DNA of 64,000 bases from assembly GCA_014323545.1 (NCBI GenBank), contig CP058647.1, positions 998,001 to 1,062,000 on the forward strand, written 5' to 3'. Below the pieces are notes generated by a model. It had not been told where the DNA came from, searched no databases, and saw only the letters and a list, made by a program, of their open reading frames with translations. Of this stretch, positions 8,955-17,745 are shown piece after piece; positions within the stretch are counted from its first letter, which is position 1, and each line of letters starts with the position of its first letter. The position numbers and the translations under genes were made by a program. The DNA comes from Hyphobacterium sp. CCMP332 (GTDB lineage Bacteria; Bacteroidota; Bacteroidia; Cytophagales; CCMP332).

Positions 8955-10247
8955 TTATTTTTCATTCATAAGGTCCTCAATTTCCTCAACTTCAATCGGT
9001 ATTGAAGCCATCAAGTCAATTGGGCCATCTTTTGACACAATTATATCGTTCTCAATTCTTATGCCAAGACTTTCATCCCTTAGGTAAATTCCCGGTTCGC
9101 ATGTAAATGCCATTCCCTCTTTAAAAGGGTGGTATTTATTGCCTACATCGTGAACATCAAGTCCAATGAAGTGAGAAGTTCCATGCATAAAATATTTCTT
9201 ATACAATGGGTATTCAGGATCTTGATTCTTAACTGCAGTAGCATCAAGCAGTCCCAAACTTATTAATTCAGATTCCATTATTTTTCCAACTTCCTTGTGA
9301 TAGTCAATCCAGTTGTTACCCGGGACTAACAATTCTTTAGCTTCTTTCATCACCTTTAATACTGAATTATAAATTTGCTTCTGTCTTTCTGTGAACCTAC
9401 CATTAACGGGGATACATCTGGTCATATCAGAAGCGTAATTGGCATATTCAGCACCAAAATCCATCAATAAAATATCTCCATCGTTTAGCGGTTTATCATT
9501 TTCTACATAGTGCAATACGCAACTGCTAAAGCCACCAGCGATGATCGAAGAATAGGCAGGCCCCCTTGATCCATTTCTCAAAAACTCATGAAAAATCTCC
9601 GCCTCTACCTCAAACTCATTTACTCCTGGTTTTACAAATTTCAAAATCCTTCTAAATGCTTTTTCTGTAATTGAACAAGCCTCACGCATTATTTCAATCT
9701 CAATTGGATCTTTTACTGATCGTAATTTGTGCATGATCGGCGCCAGTCTTTCATACTTATGCAGTGGATAGTCCTTTTGACATTTATCTATAAATCTTCT
9801 TTCCCTTGTTTCCACAAGAACTTTGGCTCTCAAGTGTTCGTTGGTATTCAAATAAATGTTCTCACTATTGGTCGCCACATCTTTGAAAATTGTGTCGAAT
9901 TCTGAAATCCAGAATACATTTTCGATACCTGAGATTTTCTTTGCTTCCTCTTTCGTTAGTTTGTGACCTTCCCAAATAGCTATTTCTTCATTGGTTTCTC
10001 TAAGAAATAGAGCTTCCTTATAATAGGAATAGGGCGCATCTGGAGCCACTAATAAAATGGATTCTTCCTGATCTATTCCACACATCCAAAAAATATCATT
10101 ATTTTGTTTAAAAGGAAGTGTGCCGTCAGCGTTGGTAGGCATTATATCATTGGAGTGAAAAATAGCTACGCTGTCTTTTTTAATTTCTTTTCTGAACCTT
10201 TCTCTGTTTTTTATAAAGAGTTTGGAATCTATATCCTTATACTTCAT
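8955..10247 (-). CDS. pepP: Xaa-Pro aminopeptidase (aminopeptidase P, M24B)
   Basis: Removes N-terminal residues next to proline. The 430-residue protein has the N-terminal AMP_N domain (about 1-150) and the pita-bread M24 domain. The dinuclear metal ligands are all recognisable: the aspartate in LLMDFGAEY, the aspartate in ASDMTRC, the histidine in HGTSHFIGLDVHD, the glutamate in CEPGIY and the glutamate in RIENDI. No signal peptide is visible, so it is cytoplasmic. The GT9 gene ends 15 bases upstream on the same strand, so the two may be cotranscribed. Confidence 0.95.
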   Translation of the reverse strand: MKYKDIDSKLFIKNRERFRKEIKKDSVAIFHSNDIMPTNADGTLPFKQNNDIFWMCGIDQEESILLVAPDAPYSYYKEALFLRETNEEIAIWEGHKLTKEEAKKISGIENVFWISEFDTIFKDVATNSENIYLNTNEHLRAKVLVETRERRFIDKCQKDYPLHKYERLAPIMHKLRSVKDPIEIEIMREACSITEKAFRRILKFVKPGVNEFEVEAEIFHEFLRNGSRGPAYSSIIAGGFSSCVLHYVENDKPLNDGDILLMDFGAEYANYASDMTRCIPVNGRFTERQKQIYNSVLKVMKEAKELLVPGNNWIDYHKEVGKIMESELISLGLLDATAVKNQDPEYPLYKKYFMHGTSHFIGLDVHDVGNKYHPFKEGMAFTCEPGIYLRDESLGIRIENDIIVSKDGPIDLMASIPIEVEEIEDLMNEK

Positions 10248-10262
10248 CTAGGCTTGTTTATT

Positions 10263-11288
10263 CTATTCAAAATTGAAATTTAGCGCATCGTAATAAGCAT
10301 TCAAAAGATTTTTTATTTCAAGATCCTTTGCACACCTGAAATGTCCTTTGGGGCAGGCCCTAAAACCGTGCAATCCACATGGTTTACATTCCAGTCCTTC
10401 TACCTGTACAATCCGGTTGAATTCGGATAATGGTCCAAATCCAAAATCAGGAACTGTCGAACAAAATACAGCACATGTTTTTGCATTTTGAGAGCTCGCA
10501 ATATGCATTGGGGCTGAATCATTCGTGTAGTTTAATACGGCATGTTTCATTAAAACAGCTGTTTGTAAAAAACTGGTTTGGCCTGCAAAGGACAAAATAT
10601 TCCCGCGATTTACTTTTGATATTATTTCATCACAAATTTGCCGGTCATCAGGACCTCCCAATAAATAAATACCGATTTCATCCGGAAGTGAAATTATGAG
10701 TTCAATCCATTTTTCTTTAGTCAATTGCTTTGTATACCAAACAGATGCAGGAGAAATTGTTATATAGGAATCATTTAAGTAGTCTTTAACTTTCACATGG
10801 TCATCCTCGTCCGGATAAAGTCTGACTTTGAATTGATCCGTATCCGTAATTCCCAAAGGAATTAACAATTCAAAATTTCGTTGTACTTCATGTCTGGAGT
10901 TTCCAATATCGTGTTTGATCCTGGTATCCATAAAAAAAGACAAAGGATTTTTATCAAATCCAATTTTAAGATCGGCATGGATTAGCGCAGACATTAAACC
11001 GGTGGTAAAAAACCTTTGCAAATTGATAAGGAGATCGTATTTGCCCTTTTTATTTACTGATTTAATAACCTCAAATAAAGATTGATATTTTCTTTTCTTG
11101 TCCCAAACAATAACCTCATTGAGCTCCGGATGATTCCTTAAAAGATTTTCATTTCCTTTTCGCAAAATAAAATCAATTTTGGCATCAGGAAACTTTTCTG
11201 ACAAAGCTTCAATTAGTGGGGTAGCAAGAATCACATCGCCAATAAAGGCTGTCTGAATAATTAAAATGCGTTTTAAATCCTTTTGCAC
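10263..11288 (-). CDS. Glycosyltransferase family 9 (heptosyltransferase-like)
   Basis: GT9 enzymes add heptose or related sugars to the LPS core on the inner face of the membrane. It starts at a GTG with KRILIIQTAFIGDVILATPL, the standard GT9 opening, and has the acceptor-site NYTNDSAPMHIAS, equivalent to the TxDSG/MHIA signature. The C terminus has four cysteines spaced C-x2-C-x7-C-x6-C ending in CPKGHFRC, also seen in the second GT9 gene at 55594. The sugar and acceptor cannot be told from sequence. It is divergent from the M16 peptidase gene with only about 50 bases between them. Confidence 0.88.
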   Translation of the reverse strand: MQKDLKRILIIQTAFIGDVILATPLIEALSEKFPDAKIDFILRKGNENLLRNHPELNEVIVWDKKRKYQSLFEVIKSVNKKGKYDLLINLQRFFTTGLMSALIHADLKIGFDKNPLSFFMDTRIKHDIGNSRHEVQRNFELLIPLGITDTDQFKVRLYPDEDDHVKVKDYLNDSYITISPASVWYTKQLTKEKWIELIISLPDEIGIYLLGGPDDRQICDEIISKVNRGNILSFAGQTSFLQTAVLMKHAVLNYTNDSAPMHIASSQNAKTCAVFCSTVPDFGFGPLSEFNRIVQVEGLECKPCGLHGFRACPKGHFRCAKDLEIKNLLNAYYDALNFNFE

Positions 11289-11334
11289 AATATTGTTCTT
11301 TCAAATAATGGATTTATCGATGTGAAATTAAGTT

Positions 11335-11342
11335 TATCTTTG
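11335..11342 (+). promoter_or_regulatory. Candidate -7 element for the M16 peptidase operon
   Basis: TATCTTTG matches the Bacteroidota -7 consensus TAnnTTTG exactly. Its last base is the G of a possible GTG start at 11342, so transcription would begin after that GTG and translation should start at the ATG at 11363. Confidence 0.5.
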
Positions 11343-11362
11343 TGAAAATTGGGCAAACCGCG

Positions 11363-12595
11363 ATGGAGATTGATATTTATACATTAAAAAATGGAATTCG
11401 ACTGATTCATAAAAAGGTCAGAAACACTAAAGTCTCGCATTGCGGTATATTTTTCGATGTTGGTAGCCGCGATGAAAATGAATTGGAATGTGGGATGGCG
11501 CATTTTTGGGAGCATATGGCTTTCAAAGGAACAAGAAAAAGAAAAGCATTTCATATAATCAACAGACTGGAATCACTTGGCGGTGAAATTAATGCTTACA
11601 CTACCAAAGAGAAAATATGTTTTTACGCCAGTACACTTGATAGTCATTTTGAAAAATCGATAGAACTATTAAAAGATATCTCATTTCATTCGGTTTTCCC
11701 CGAAAAAGAAATCAACAAAGAAAAAAGTGTCATTCTTGAAGAAATGGGTATGTATTATGACAGCCCCGAAGATTCTATCCATGATGACTTTGAAGAGCTC
11801 TTGTTCCGAGGTCATCCCCTTGCGCATAATATCCTTGGCTATCCTGATACCATAAAGAATTTTCGCCAGTCCGATATTGTAAATTTCATTGGGAAAAATT
11901 TAAATACTCATAAAACGGTAATTAGTGTTGTAAGCAGTATTTCACCGATTCTGGTTAAGCGATATTTTGAAAAGTATTTTAATGAAATTCCTGAAAAAAT
12001 AAATTTTCCAAAAAGACCCGCTTTTTTATCAAGTGAAGTAAAAATCAAGGAGGAACAAAAAAATATAAGCCAAACATATTGCGTGATAGGACAGGAAGCA
12101 CTCTCCTACTCAAATGAAGAAAGACTTCCGCTTTTTCTTCTAATTAATATTTTAGGAGGACCTGCGCTTAATTCCAGATTGAATTTAAGCCTCAGGGAAA
12201 AATACGGTTTGGTGTATAATATCGATGCAAGTCTTAATACTTATACCGACACAGGTCATCTAAATATTTCTTTCAGCACTGAAAGATCGCAATTGGAAAA
12301 AAGTAAAAAGCTGATTTTCAAAGAATTGAAACGACTAAGAGAAAATAGGCTTGGAATTAAACAATTGCACATGGCCAAAGAACAACTGATGGGTCAAATT
12401 GCAATTGCCGAAGAAAATAACGTGAGTTTTATGCTCATGATGGGACGTAGTCTGATTGATATGGATAGAATTGAAGACCTAAATGAAATATTTGAAAAAA
12501 TTAAAACAATTGATTCAGATACACTTCTTGAAATTGCCAATAAATATCTCATTGAAGATAAATTCAATATTCTGACATTTCTTCCTAAAAACTAA
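11363..12595 (+). CDS. M16 family zinc peptidase (single-domain)
   Basis: A processing-peptidase-type metalloprotease. The inverted zinc motif HxxEH is present as HFWEH (47-51), with the third ligand in the VILEEMGMY segment about 75 residues later. The C-terminal half has the typical GGPALNSRLNLSLREKYGLVYNI motif (R/Y region for substrate binding). The ATG at 11363 is preferred over the in-frame GTG at 11342 because a -7 promoter element overlaps that GTG. There is no signal peptide, so it is probably cytoplasmic. The O-methyltransferase gene begins on the base after its stop. Confidence 0.92.
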   Translation: MEIDIYTLKNGIRLIHKKVRNTKVSHCGIFFDVGSRDENELECGMAHFWEHMAFKGTRKRKAFHIINRLESLGGEINAYTTKEKICFYASTLDSHFEKSIELLKDISFHSVFPEKEINKEKSVILEEMGMYYDSPEDSIHDDFEELLFRGHPLAHNILGYPDTIKNFRQSDIVNFIGKNLNTHKTVISVVSSISPILVKRYFEKYFNEIPEKINFPKRPAFLSSEVKIKEEQKNISQTYCVIGQEALSYSNEERLPLFLLINILGGPALNSRLNLSLREKYGLVYNIDASLNTYTDTGHLNISFSTERSQLEKSKKLIFKELKRLRENRLGIKQLHMAKEQLMGQIAIAEENNVSFMLMMGRSLIDMDRIEDLNEIFEKIKTIDSDTLLEIANKYLIEDKFNILTFLPKN

Positions 12596-13231
12596 ATGGA
12601 ACTATTTTCCCAGGAACTTCTCACTTACATAGATGCGCATACGAGCAGTGAAGGTGATTTACTTAAAAATCTGGACCGCGAAACTAATTTAAAAGTAATG
12701 ATGCCCAGGATGCTTTCAGGCAAAGTGCAGGGTCGTTTCCTTTCTTTCATATCAAAAATACAGAAACCCAGACGCATTCTGGAAATAGGAACCTATACCG
12801 GCTATGCCACTATTTGCCTGGCAGAGGGATTGGCGGAAGGAGGGAAAATTTATACTATCGACAAGAATATTGAATTAAAAGCAATGGTGGAAAAATATTT
12901 CAAAGAAGCCGGAATTGCCGATTCTGTCAATTATTTAAATGGAAACGCCATTGAAATTATTCCTGAACTTAAAGAAGAGTTTGATTTAATTTTTATTGAT
13001 GCCGATAAAGTCAATTATAAAAATTATTACGAATTATGCATGCCCAGGCTGTCAAAAAACGGACTAATTATAGCTGATAATGTATTGTGGAGTGGTAAAA
13101 TAACCGATCAGAAAGCAGATAAAAGCACTAAAGCCTTACAGGAATTCAATGACTTGGTTCAGGCTGATAATAATGTAGAAAATGTGCTCCTTTCCATTCG
13201 AGACGGCCTGATGATATTAAGAAAAAAATGA
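12596..13231 (+). CDS. O-methyltransferase family 3 (COMT-like)
   Basis: An S-adenosylmethionine-dependent class I methyltransferase of the caffeoyl-CoA/catechol type. The SAM-binding loop is ILEIGTYTGYA (61-71), followed by GGKIYTIDKN with the acidic ribose ligand, and the metal-binding motif LIFIDADKVNY with ADNVLWSG. The length of 211 residues is normal. The substrate is unknown; related bacterial enzymes include tRNA and small-molecule methylases. It abuts the M16 gene and overlaps the next gene by 4 bases (ATGA), so the three form an operon. Confidence 0.9.
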   Translation: MELFSQELLTYIDAHTSSEGDLLKNLDRETNLKVMMPRMLSGKVQGRFLSFISKIQKPRRILEIGTYTGYATICLAEGLAEGGKIYTIDKNIELKAMVEKYFKEAGIADSVNYLNGNAIEIIPELKEEFDLIFIDADKVNYKNYYELCMPRLSKNGLIIADNVLWSGKITDQKADKSTKALQEFNDLVQADNNVENVLLSIRDGLMILRKK

Positions 13232-14919
13232 AGAAGACATTAACTATTGTTTTAGTTTTTATTTTGTGTAAGTCCTTTTCACAAATCCCGCAGGTTCCAT
13301 CACATATGGAACTGGGAAATATGAAACTAAAAATTACGAGTGGGGCACAAAAAATCCTTCAGGATCACGTTGACGAGTTGCATAAAAATGACAAATACAT
13401 TCAGAAAGTAGCTGATAAAGCACATCTATATTTTCCAATCATTAGTAAAATATTTTATGAAGAAGGTGTTCCGGATGAGTTTAAATATTTATGCATTCAG
13501 GAAAGTGGCTTTAGCGCGGACGCCGTTTCAAGTTCAAATGCAGTCGGTTTTTGGCAATTCAAAGATTTTACAGCCAGAGAAGTCGGTTTATTTGTAGAAA
13601 ATGATGCCGATGAACGGAAACACATCATTTATTCCACTAAGGGAGCAGCAAAATATTTGAAAAAAAATTACTTCTACCTTAAAAATTGGGTTTATACCTG
13701 TCAATCATATCAAATGGGTCTTGGGGGTACTCAAAGATCTGTTGATCAATCTCTTTTTGGTGCAGAAAAAATGACTATAGACAAAGATACCTATTGGTAT
13801 GTAATGAAATTTCTAGCGCACATTATTGCTTATGAAGATATTCTAAAAAGAAAGCCTGCTTTTGAAATTGAAGAATTAAGACCTGTATTAGTTAATAGCG
13901 GAGAGAAATTGAGCGATATCGCCAATAATAATTTTGTAAGTCTCGATATATTGGAGCAAAATAATATCTGGTTAAACAGAAGCAGACTTCCATCCTACCG
14001 TGAATCCTATTATGTAATGATTCCGGGAGAATCCAGACTCGCCGATAACAAAAATCAAAATCTTGAGACCATTACTATCGAGCTGGAAGAAAGCGATCCG
14101 CAGGAAATAACGAGAATAGCTAATCGACGCGTCGTCAATCCTACCATTAGAATAATTCTGAAAATAAATAATAAGAAAGCAATTTTATCCAATTCAGGTG
14201 ATAGTCCGGTTACGCTTGCCTTACGTGGCGGAATTACCAAAGACCAATTGTTAAAATACAACGATATGATTCCTGGCGAAGAAATTGTTTCCAATATGGT
14301 TTATTATCTACAACCAAAGAATAGCAGAAGTAAAATCAGCAGACATATAACTAAAGAAGGAGAAAGTTTATGGGAAATTTCTCAAAAATACGGTGTTAAG
14401 AAAAAATCATTGGTAAGAAAAAACCGGCTTAAATTAGGCGAAGAACCAAAAACAGGCAGAATTTTGTATTTGAGAAAGAAAATGCCTAAGGATGCAGAAA
14501 TCGAATATGTAAAAGTAAAAAACACTATTAAAGTAATTGAACAACAGAGCGATTCGCTTAAGTCAATTCAATCAGATACACCTGAAGTAAACTTATCTGA
14601 AGACAAAGCAAACGAGATCTTAACTGATTCATTAAATAAAAAATTAGAAAAGGATACTAGCGCATTACCTGTGGAAAAAAATATTGAAACAGAAGCTGAG
14701 GAAATTTCAATTAAGGAAAATTTAGAAAAAAACACATCAGATTCAAATCAAGAATTAAAGTCCGAAAATACATCTTTTATTCACACTGTGAGTGCCGGAG
14801 AAACCTTGTATTCCATTTCCAAAAAATACGATGTTAAGGTGGAGGAACTTGTTGAATGGAATCAATTAAATAATCTCTCTTTGTCGATTGGTCAAGAGAT
14901 CAAAATATTAAAAAATTAA
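13228..14919 (+). CDS. mltD: Membrane-bound lytic murein transglycosylase D-like, with LysM domains
   Basis: Cleaves peptidoglycan glycan strands in the periplasm. A signal peptide (about 1-19) is followed by an SLT domain at about 65-200, with the catalytic glutamate in IQESGF (Glu92) and the SNAVGFWQF motif. A weak LysM-like unit lies near 217-265, and clear LysM domains at about 372-413 (ITKEGESLWEISQKYGV) and 517-560 (VSAGETLYSISKKYDV), separated by an acidic, low-complexity linker. The mature protein should bind and cut the wall. Its end overlaps the convergent WG-repeat gene by 4 bases. Confidence 0.92.
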   Translation: MKKTLTIVLVFILCKSFSQIPQVPSHMELGNMKLKITSGAQKILQDHVDELHKNDKYIQKVADKAHLYFPIISKIFYEEGVPDEFKYLCIQESGFSADAVSSSNAVGFWQFKDFTAREVGLFVENDADERKHIIYSTKGAAKYLKKNYFYLKNWVYTCQSYQMGLGGTQRSVDQSLFGAEKMTIDKDTYWYVMKFLAHIIAYEDILKRKPAFEIEELRPVLVNSGEKLSDIANNNFVSLDILEQNNIWLNRSRLPSYRESYYVMIPGESRLADNKNQNLETITIELEESDPQEITRIANRRVVNPTIRIILKINNKKAILSNSGDSPVTLALRGGITKDQLLKYNDMIPGEEIVSNMVYYLQPKNSRSKISRHITKEGESLWEISQKYGVKKKSLVRKNRLKLGEEPKTGRILYLRKKMPKDAEIEYVKVKNTIKVIEQQSDSLKSIQSDTPEVNLSEDKANEILTDSLNKKLEKDTSALPVEKNIETEAEEISIKENLEKNTSDSNQELKSENTSFIHTVSAGETLYSISKKYDVKVEELVEWNQLNNLSLSIGQEIKILKN

Positions 14920-17219
14920 TCCAGGGACTTCATAATCCAGGCCTTCTTTTCTTTATAAAAAAGTCTGTCATTGCATTTGTAAATAGCTGCAAACTTTTTG
15001 TCAATTACCAATTCACCTTTAGAATTAATCAGCTGCCAGTAATCGTTCTTTTTCAAAGCTATTAGATCGACATCAAGCTGCTTTATTTCATCATAGGATA
15101 CCGGCCTGATCTGTTGTGCATTTTCGTCGTAGTATCCATATTTATCTGATTTTTTAACTATAAACGAACCGAATTTAGTTGGAATAATAGCTTGAAACTC
15201 TATTGGTATTAAAGTTTTGTCATTCAAGTTTTTAATCCCAGTCAATTGATTTTTCCAAACCTGAACAAAATTTTCAGAAAGCACTTCTAGGCTATCATTT
15301 AAAGGTTGGAGGATAAATCTTTCTTTTTGATCCAGGAGGCCCCATTTAGAGCGAAACTTAAATGGGATATAATTGAATACCTGACTGTCGAAATTCTCGA
15401 ACTGGGTTGAAATCTTCAAAACACCATTATGATCAACAATTCCGGATAGACCGTTTCTATAAACCTGCCATCTTTTCGTGTCATAAGAATAGAGATCATT
15501 GTAGTAATCACTCAATTGAAAAGTAAAATTACCATTGGTATCAATAATGCCTAGTTTGGAATTTTTTTTAATTACAAAATAGCCGTTTTGGAATGAGCTT
15601 ATGCTATCATAAGAATTTAGTAATATCTTTTTCCAATTATCGGAATTGTACAATACCCAAGCACTTTGCTTTTTAAGAATTATGGAGAAAGGCCCATTTA
15701 TTGAAATGTCTTGGAATTCCTCATTTATTATTTTATTTAACTTCAAATTGTGAAGCGTCCACTTGTTTGATTTATTTTTTAAGGCGATTACCGAATCATT
15801 TACAGAAATTACCGAATCGATTTGACCCATTGAATTAAGAAACCCGGTTTTACCGAAAAACTTAATAGAATCGGAATCCAGGCTACAATTCAATGTATCG
15901 TTGATCTTAATTACATTTTTATAAACAGGGTCGAGAATCCATTTTTTATTAACTAAATCAAATGTTCCGTATTTCCCGCTTCGACATAGTTTTATTTCAT
16001 TTTCAGAAAATTTGAAAAAACTCGAATCTATGTTTGATACAATTGCAGAATTTGCAGATAAGTCCCTTAGGGTCCACTTTTCATTTTTAGTTTTATAGAG
16101 TATTAAATTGCTTTCATTTATTGTTTTGTAATCCAATATATCATCTGAAAGAATATTAAGCGTTTTTGAGAGCAATTGAAATTGAGGAGCTTTTGAATGG
16201 TAAATTTTAACATAGGGTTTGCTAAAAACAATTGAATCACCATCAGAGATATTAAACTTTTTTAATGATTTACAATTCCAGATAAAATAATTCGGGCCTT
16301 CTTCAATTATGAATAAATCATCTGCCAATTCATTTTTAATTTCAAAATTTAGATTCTTGTTTGTTTTAAAATCAGCGTCTGACTCAATCCACGGGCTGGA
16401 TGGTAGATACTGCATAGTATTGTTTCCTATTACATACCTGATCTCTTCATATCCATTTTCATCTATCGGATTTGCTCTTGAATCCAACTGATACCAAAGC
16501 ATCTGATTTTTTACTTTTATATATTCCGAATTTAAACTTTCAACGATTCTATAAACACTATCAGATTGTATAGTCCCTTCATAATTAAATAGTTTATAAG
16601 CCCTTTCAGAACTGTTCTTAGCTGCAATCAGGGCATTGCTCAAAGGAATAACCTCATCATAGTATTGTTCTTTTGGAGCCTTATTATTTATATCTATCCA
16701 GGTCCAGTTCTTATCGTTTCTATACACTGCAAAATGCCCACCTTGGCCATACTCAAGACTATCCCATTCATTTTTGAACAGCCGTCCAGATGCTGAAATC
16801 AAACCCCAATGTTTATCTTTTAAATATGCCAAGAGTCCATTTTCATCATGATAAAAAATCTTCTTTGGAGGGATCAGGTTATTACTTAATGAGAGGTTGT
16901 TTTTGTTCCATTGATAATAACCATCATTGCTCCAGCCGATATAGTTAAGCTTAGGTTTTACAATGTACTCACCATCTATATTTATTAATCCCCACTTCCC
17001 ATTGGTTATAATTTTGGCCTTTCCTACCTTAAACGAAAATGCCTTATCAAATTTAGGGCTGATTATAAACGATTCGCTCTTATCGATAAACCCGTATTTT
17101 CCATTTGAACTCTTTCTTGGAATTAATTCATTCTGAGCCTCAAGAATGTTTTGGCCTACAACCAAAAAGAAGCATGTAATAAAAAAAAGAAAAATTCTTT
17201 GTTTCAAACGACGTGACAC
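14916..17219 (-). CDS. Large secreted WG-repeat protein
   Basis: The protein carries at least ten degenerate WG/KWR repeats, e.g. GKYGFIDKSE, GKWGLINIDGE, KHWGLISASG, KLGIIDTNG, KWGLLDQKER and KYGYYDENA, a beta-rich repeat family of unknown function. A basic N terminus and hydrophobic stretch (RIFLFFITCFFLVVG, cut near LEAQ) form a signal peptide. I favour the GTG at 17219 (767 residues) because GGAGG lies 10 bases upstream; an in-frame TTG at 17270 would add 17 residues. Repeats in the middle third are poorly conserved. It is probably envelope-associated or surface-exposed. Confidence 0.8.
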   Translation of the reverse strand: MSRRLKQRIFLFFITCFFLVVGQNILEAQNELIPRKSSNGKYGFIDKSESFIISPKFDKAFSFKVGKAKIITNGKWGLINIDGEYIVKPKLNYIGWSNDGYYQWNKNNLSLSNNLIPPKKIFYHDENGLLAYLKDKHWGLISASGRLFKNEWDSLEYGQGGHFAVYRNDKNWTWIDINNKAPKEQYYDEVIPLSNALIAAKNSSERAYKLFNYEGTIQSDSVYRIVESLNSEYIKVKNQMLWYQLDSRANPIDENGYEEIRYVIGNNTMQYLPSSPWIESDADFKTNKNLNFEIKNELADDLFIIEEGPNYFIWNCKSLKKFNISDGDSIVFSKPYVKIYHSKAPQFQLLSKTLNILSDDILDYKTINESNLILYKTKNEKWTLRDLSANSAIVSNIDSSFFKFSENEIKLCRSGKYGTFDLVNKKWILDPVYKNVIKINDTLNCSLDSDSIKFFGKTGFLNSMGQIDSVISVNDSVIALKNKSNKWTLHNLKLNKIINEEFQDISINGPFSIILKKQSAWVLYNSDNWKKILLNSYDSISSFQNGYFVIKKNSKLGIIDTNGNFTFQLSDYYNDLYSYDTKRWQVYRNGLSGIVDHNGVLKISTQFENFDSQVFNYIPFKFRSKWGLLDQKERFILQPLNDSLEVLSENFVQVWKNQLTGIKNLNDKTLIPIEFQAIIPTKFGSFIVKKSDKYGYYDENAQQIRPVSYDEIKQLDVDLIALKKNDYWQLINSKGELVIDKKFAAIYKCNDRLFYKEKKAWIMKSLD

Positions 17220-17319
17220 TTTAAAAAAACCTCCAAAATATTTCCCAAGAAGAAAGCTAAGAAAAACCAAATTCAGAATTACAAATAAATTCGAATGGAT
17301 AAGTTTATCGAATCTACTG

Positions 17320-17350
17320 CAAGTATAAGCCCCAACAATAAAGTCTCAAA
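17320..17350 (-). promoter_or_regulatory. Candidate promoter of the WG-repeat gene
   Basis: On the minus strand TTTG (17350-17347) is followed after exactly 19 bases by TATACTTG (17327-17320), one mismatch from the Bacteroidota consensus TTTG-N19-TAnnTTTG. The predicted transcript start near 17313 lies about 95 bases before the GTG start. The rest of the 17220-17745 gap is described under the hairpin entries and the other promoter. Confidence 0.5.
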
Positions 17351-17535
17351 AAATATTCGACAGCATTGAAAAACAGCTATTTATATTTAATTCATTCCAT
17401 AATTAATTTCAAAAAAACAAAATTATTTTTATGTGGATTTGAAAGAAAATGTTAAGTTTAACATCTGAAATATGGATCAGCACATCGCTGTGAAAGAATT
17501 TCGATTTTTTAGTTTACACGATAGTAATCATCCAG

Positions 17536-17564
17536 AAAAGTTATCTGCACCGTGGATAACTTTT
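17536..17564. repeat. Perfect 10-bp inverted repeat with T-run and DnaA-box-like arms
   Basis: AAAAGTTATC (17536-17545) and GATAACTTTT (17555-17564) are perfect reverse complements around a 9-base loop. The plus strand then continues with T to 17567, so the RNA would look like an intrinsic terminator, but no gene on the plus strand ends here. The arms also contain TTATCTGCA on plus and TTATCCACG on minus, resembling the DnaA box TTATCCACA (7 and 8 of 9 bases). It lies between two divergent predicted promoters. Confidence 0.7.
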
Positions 17565-17576
17565 TTTATTGACCTC

Positions 17577-17602
17577 TTTTCTGATAAATTATCATCAGAA
17601 AA
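17577..17602. repeat. Perfect 9-bp inverted repeat
   Basis: TTTTCTGAT (17577-17585) and ATCAGAAAA (17594-17602) are perfect reverse complements with an 8-base AT-rich loop, only 12 bases after the previous hairpin. It is followed by an A-run on the plus strand. Role unknown: operator, RNA hairpin or structural element. Confidence 0.65.
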
Positions 17603-17689
17603 AAACCATTATTTTTTTCCAATCAATTGATTATCAATATTTTAAAAAACACACTTATATACAATAGTTCCATGCAATAGAACAGCAAG

Positions 17690-17720
17690 TTTGTAAATAA
17701 TGTATGTTTAACTAATTTTC
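17690..17720 (+). promoter_or_regulatory. Candidate promoter of the 17746 solenoid gene
   Basis: TTTG (17690-17693), exactly 19 bases, then TAATTTTC (17713-17720): one mismatch from the Bacteroidota consensus. The predicted start near 17727 gives a leader of about 20 bases before the ATG at 17746, so the two hairpins upstream are outside this transcript. Confidence 0.55.
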
Positions 17721-17745
17721 GGGCTGAACCTTTCAGAAAATTAAG

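Noticed and set aside
17536-17564. Calling this locus the chromosomal origin
   Set aside because: Two imperfect DnaA-box-like sequences that are simply the two arms of one palindrome are not enough; no box cluster, AT-rich unwinding repeats or dnaA/dnaN gene is seen.
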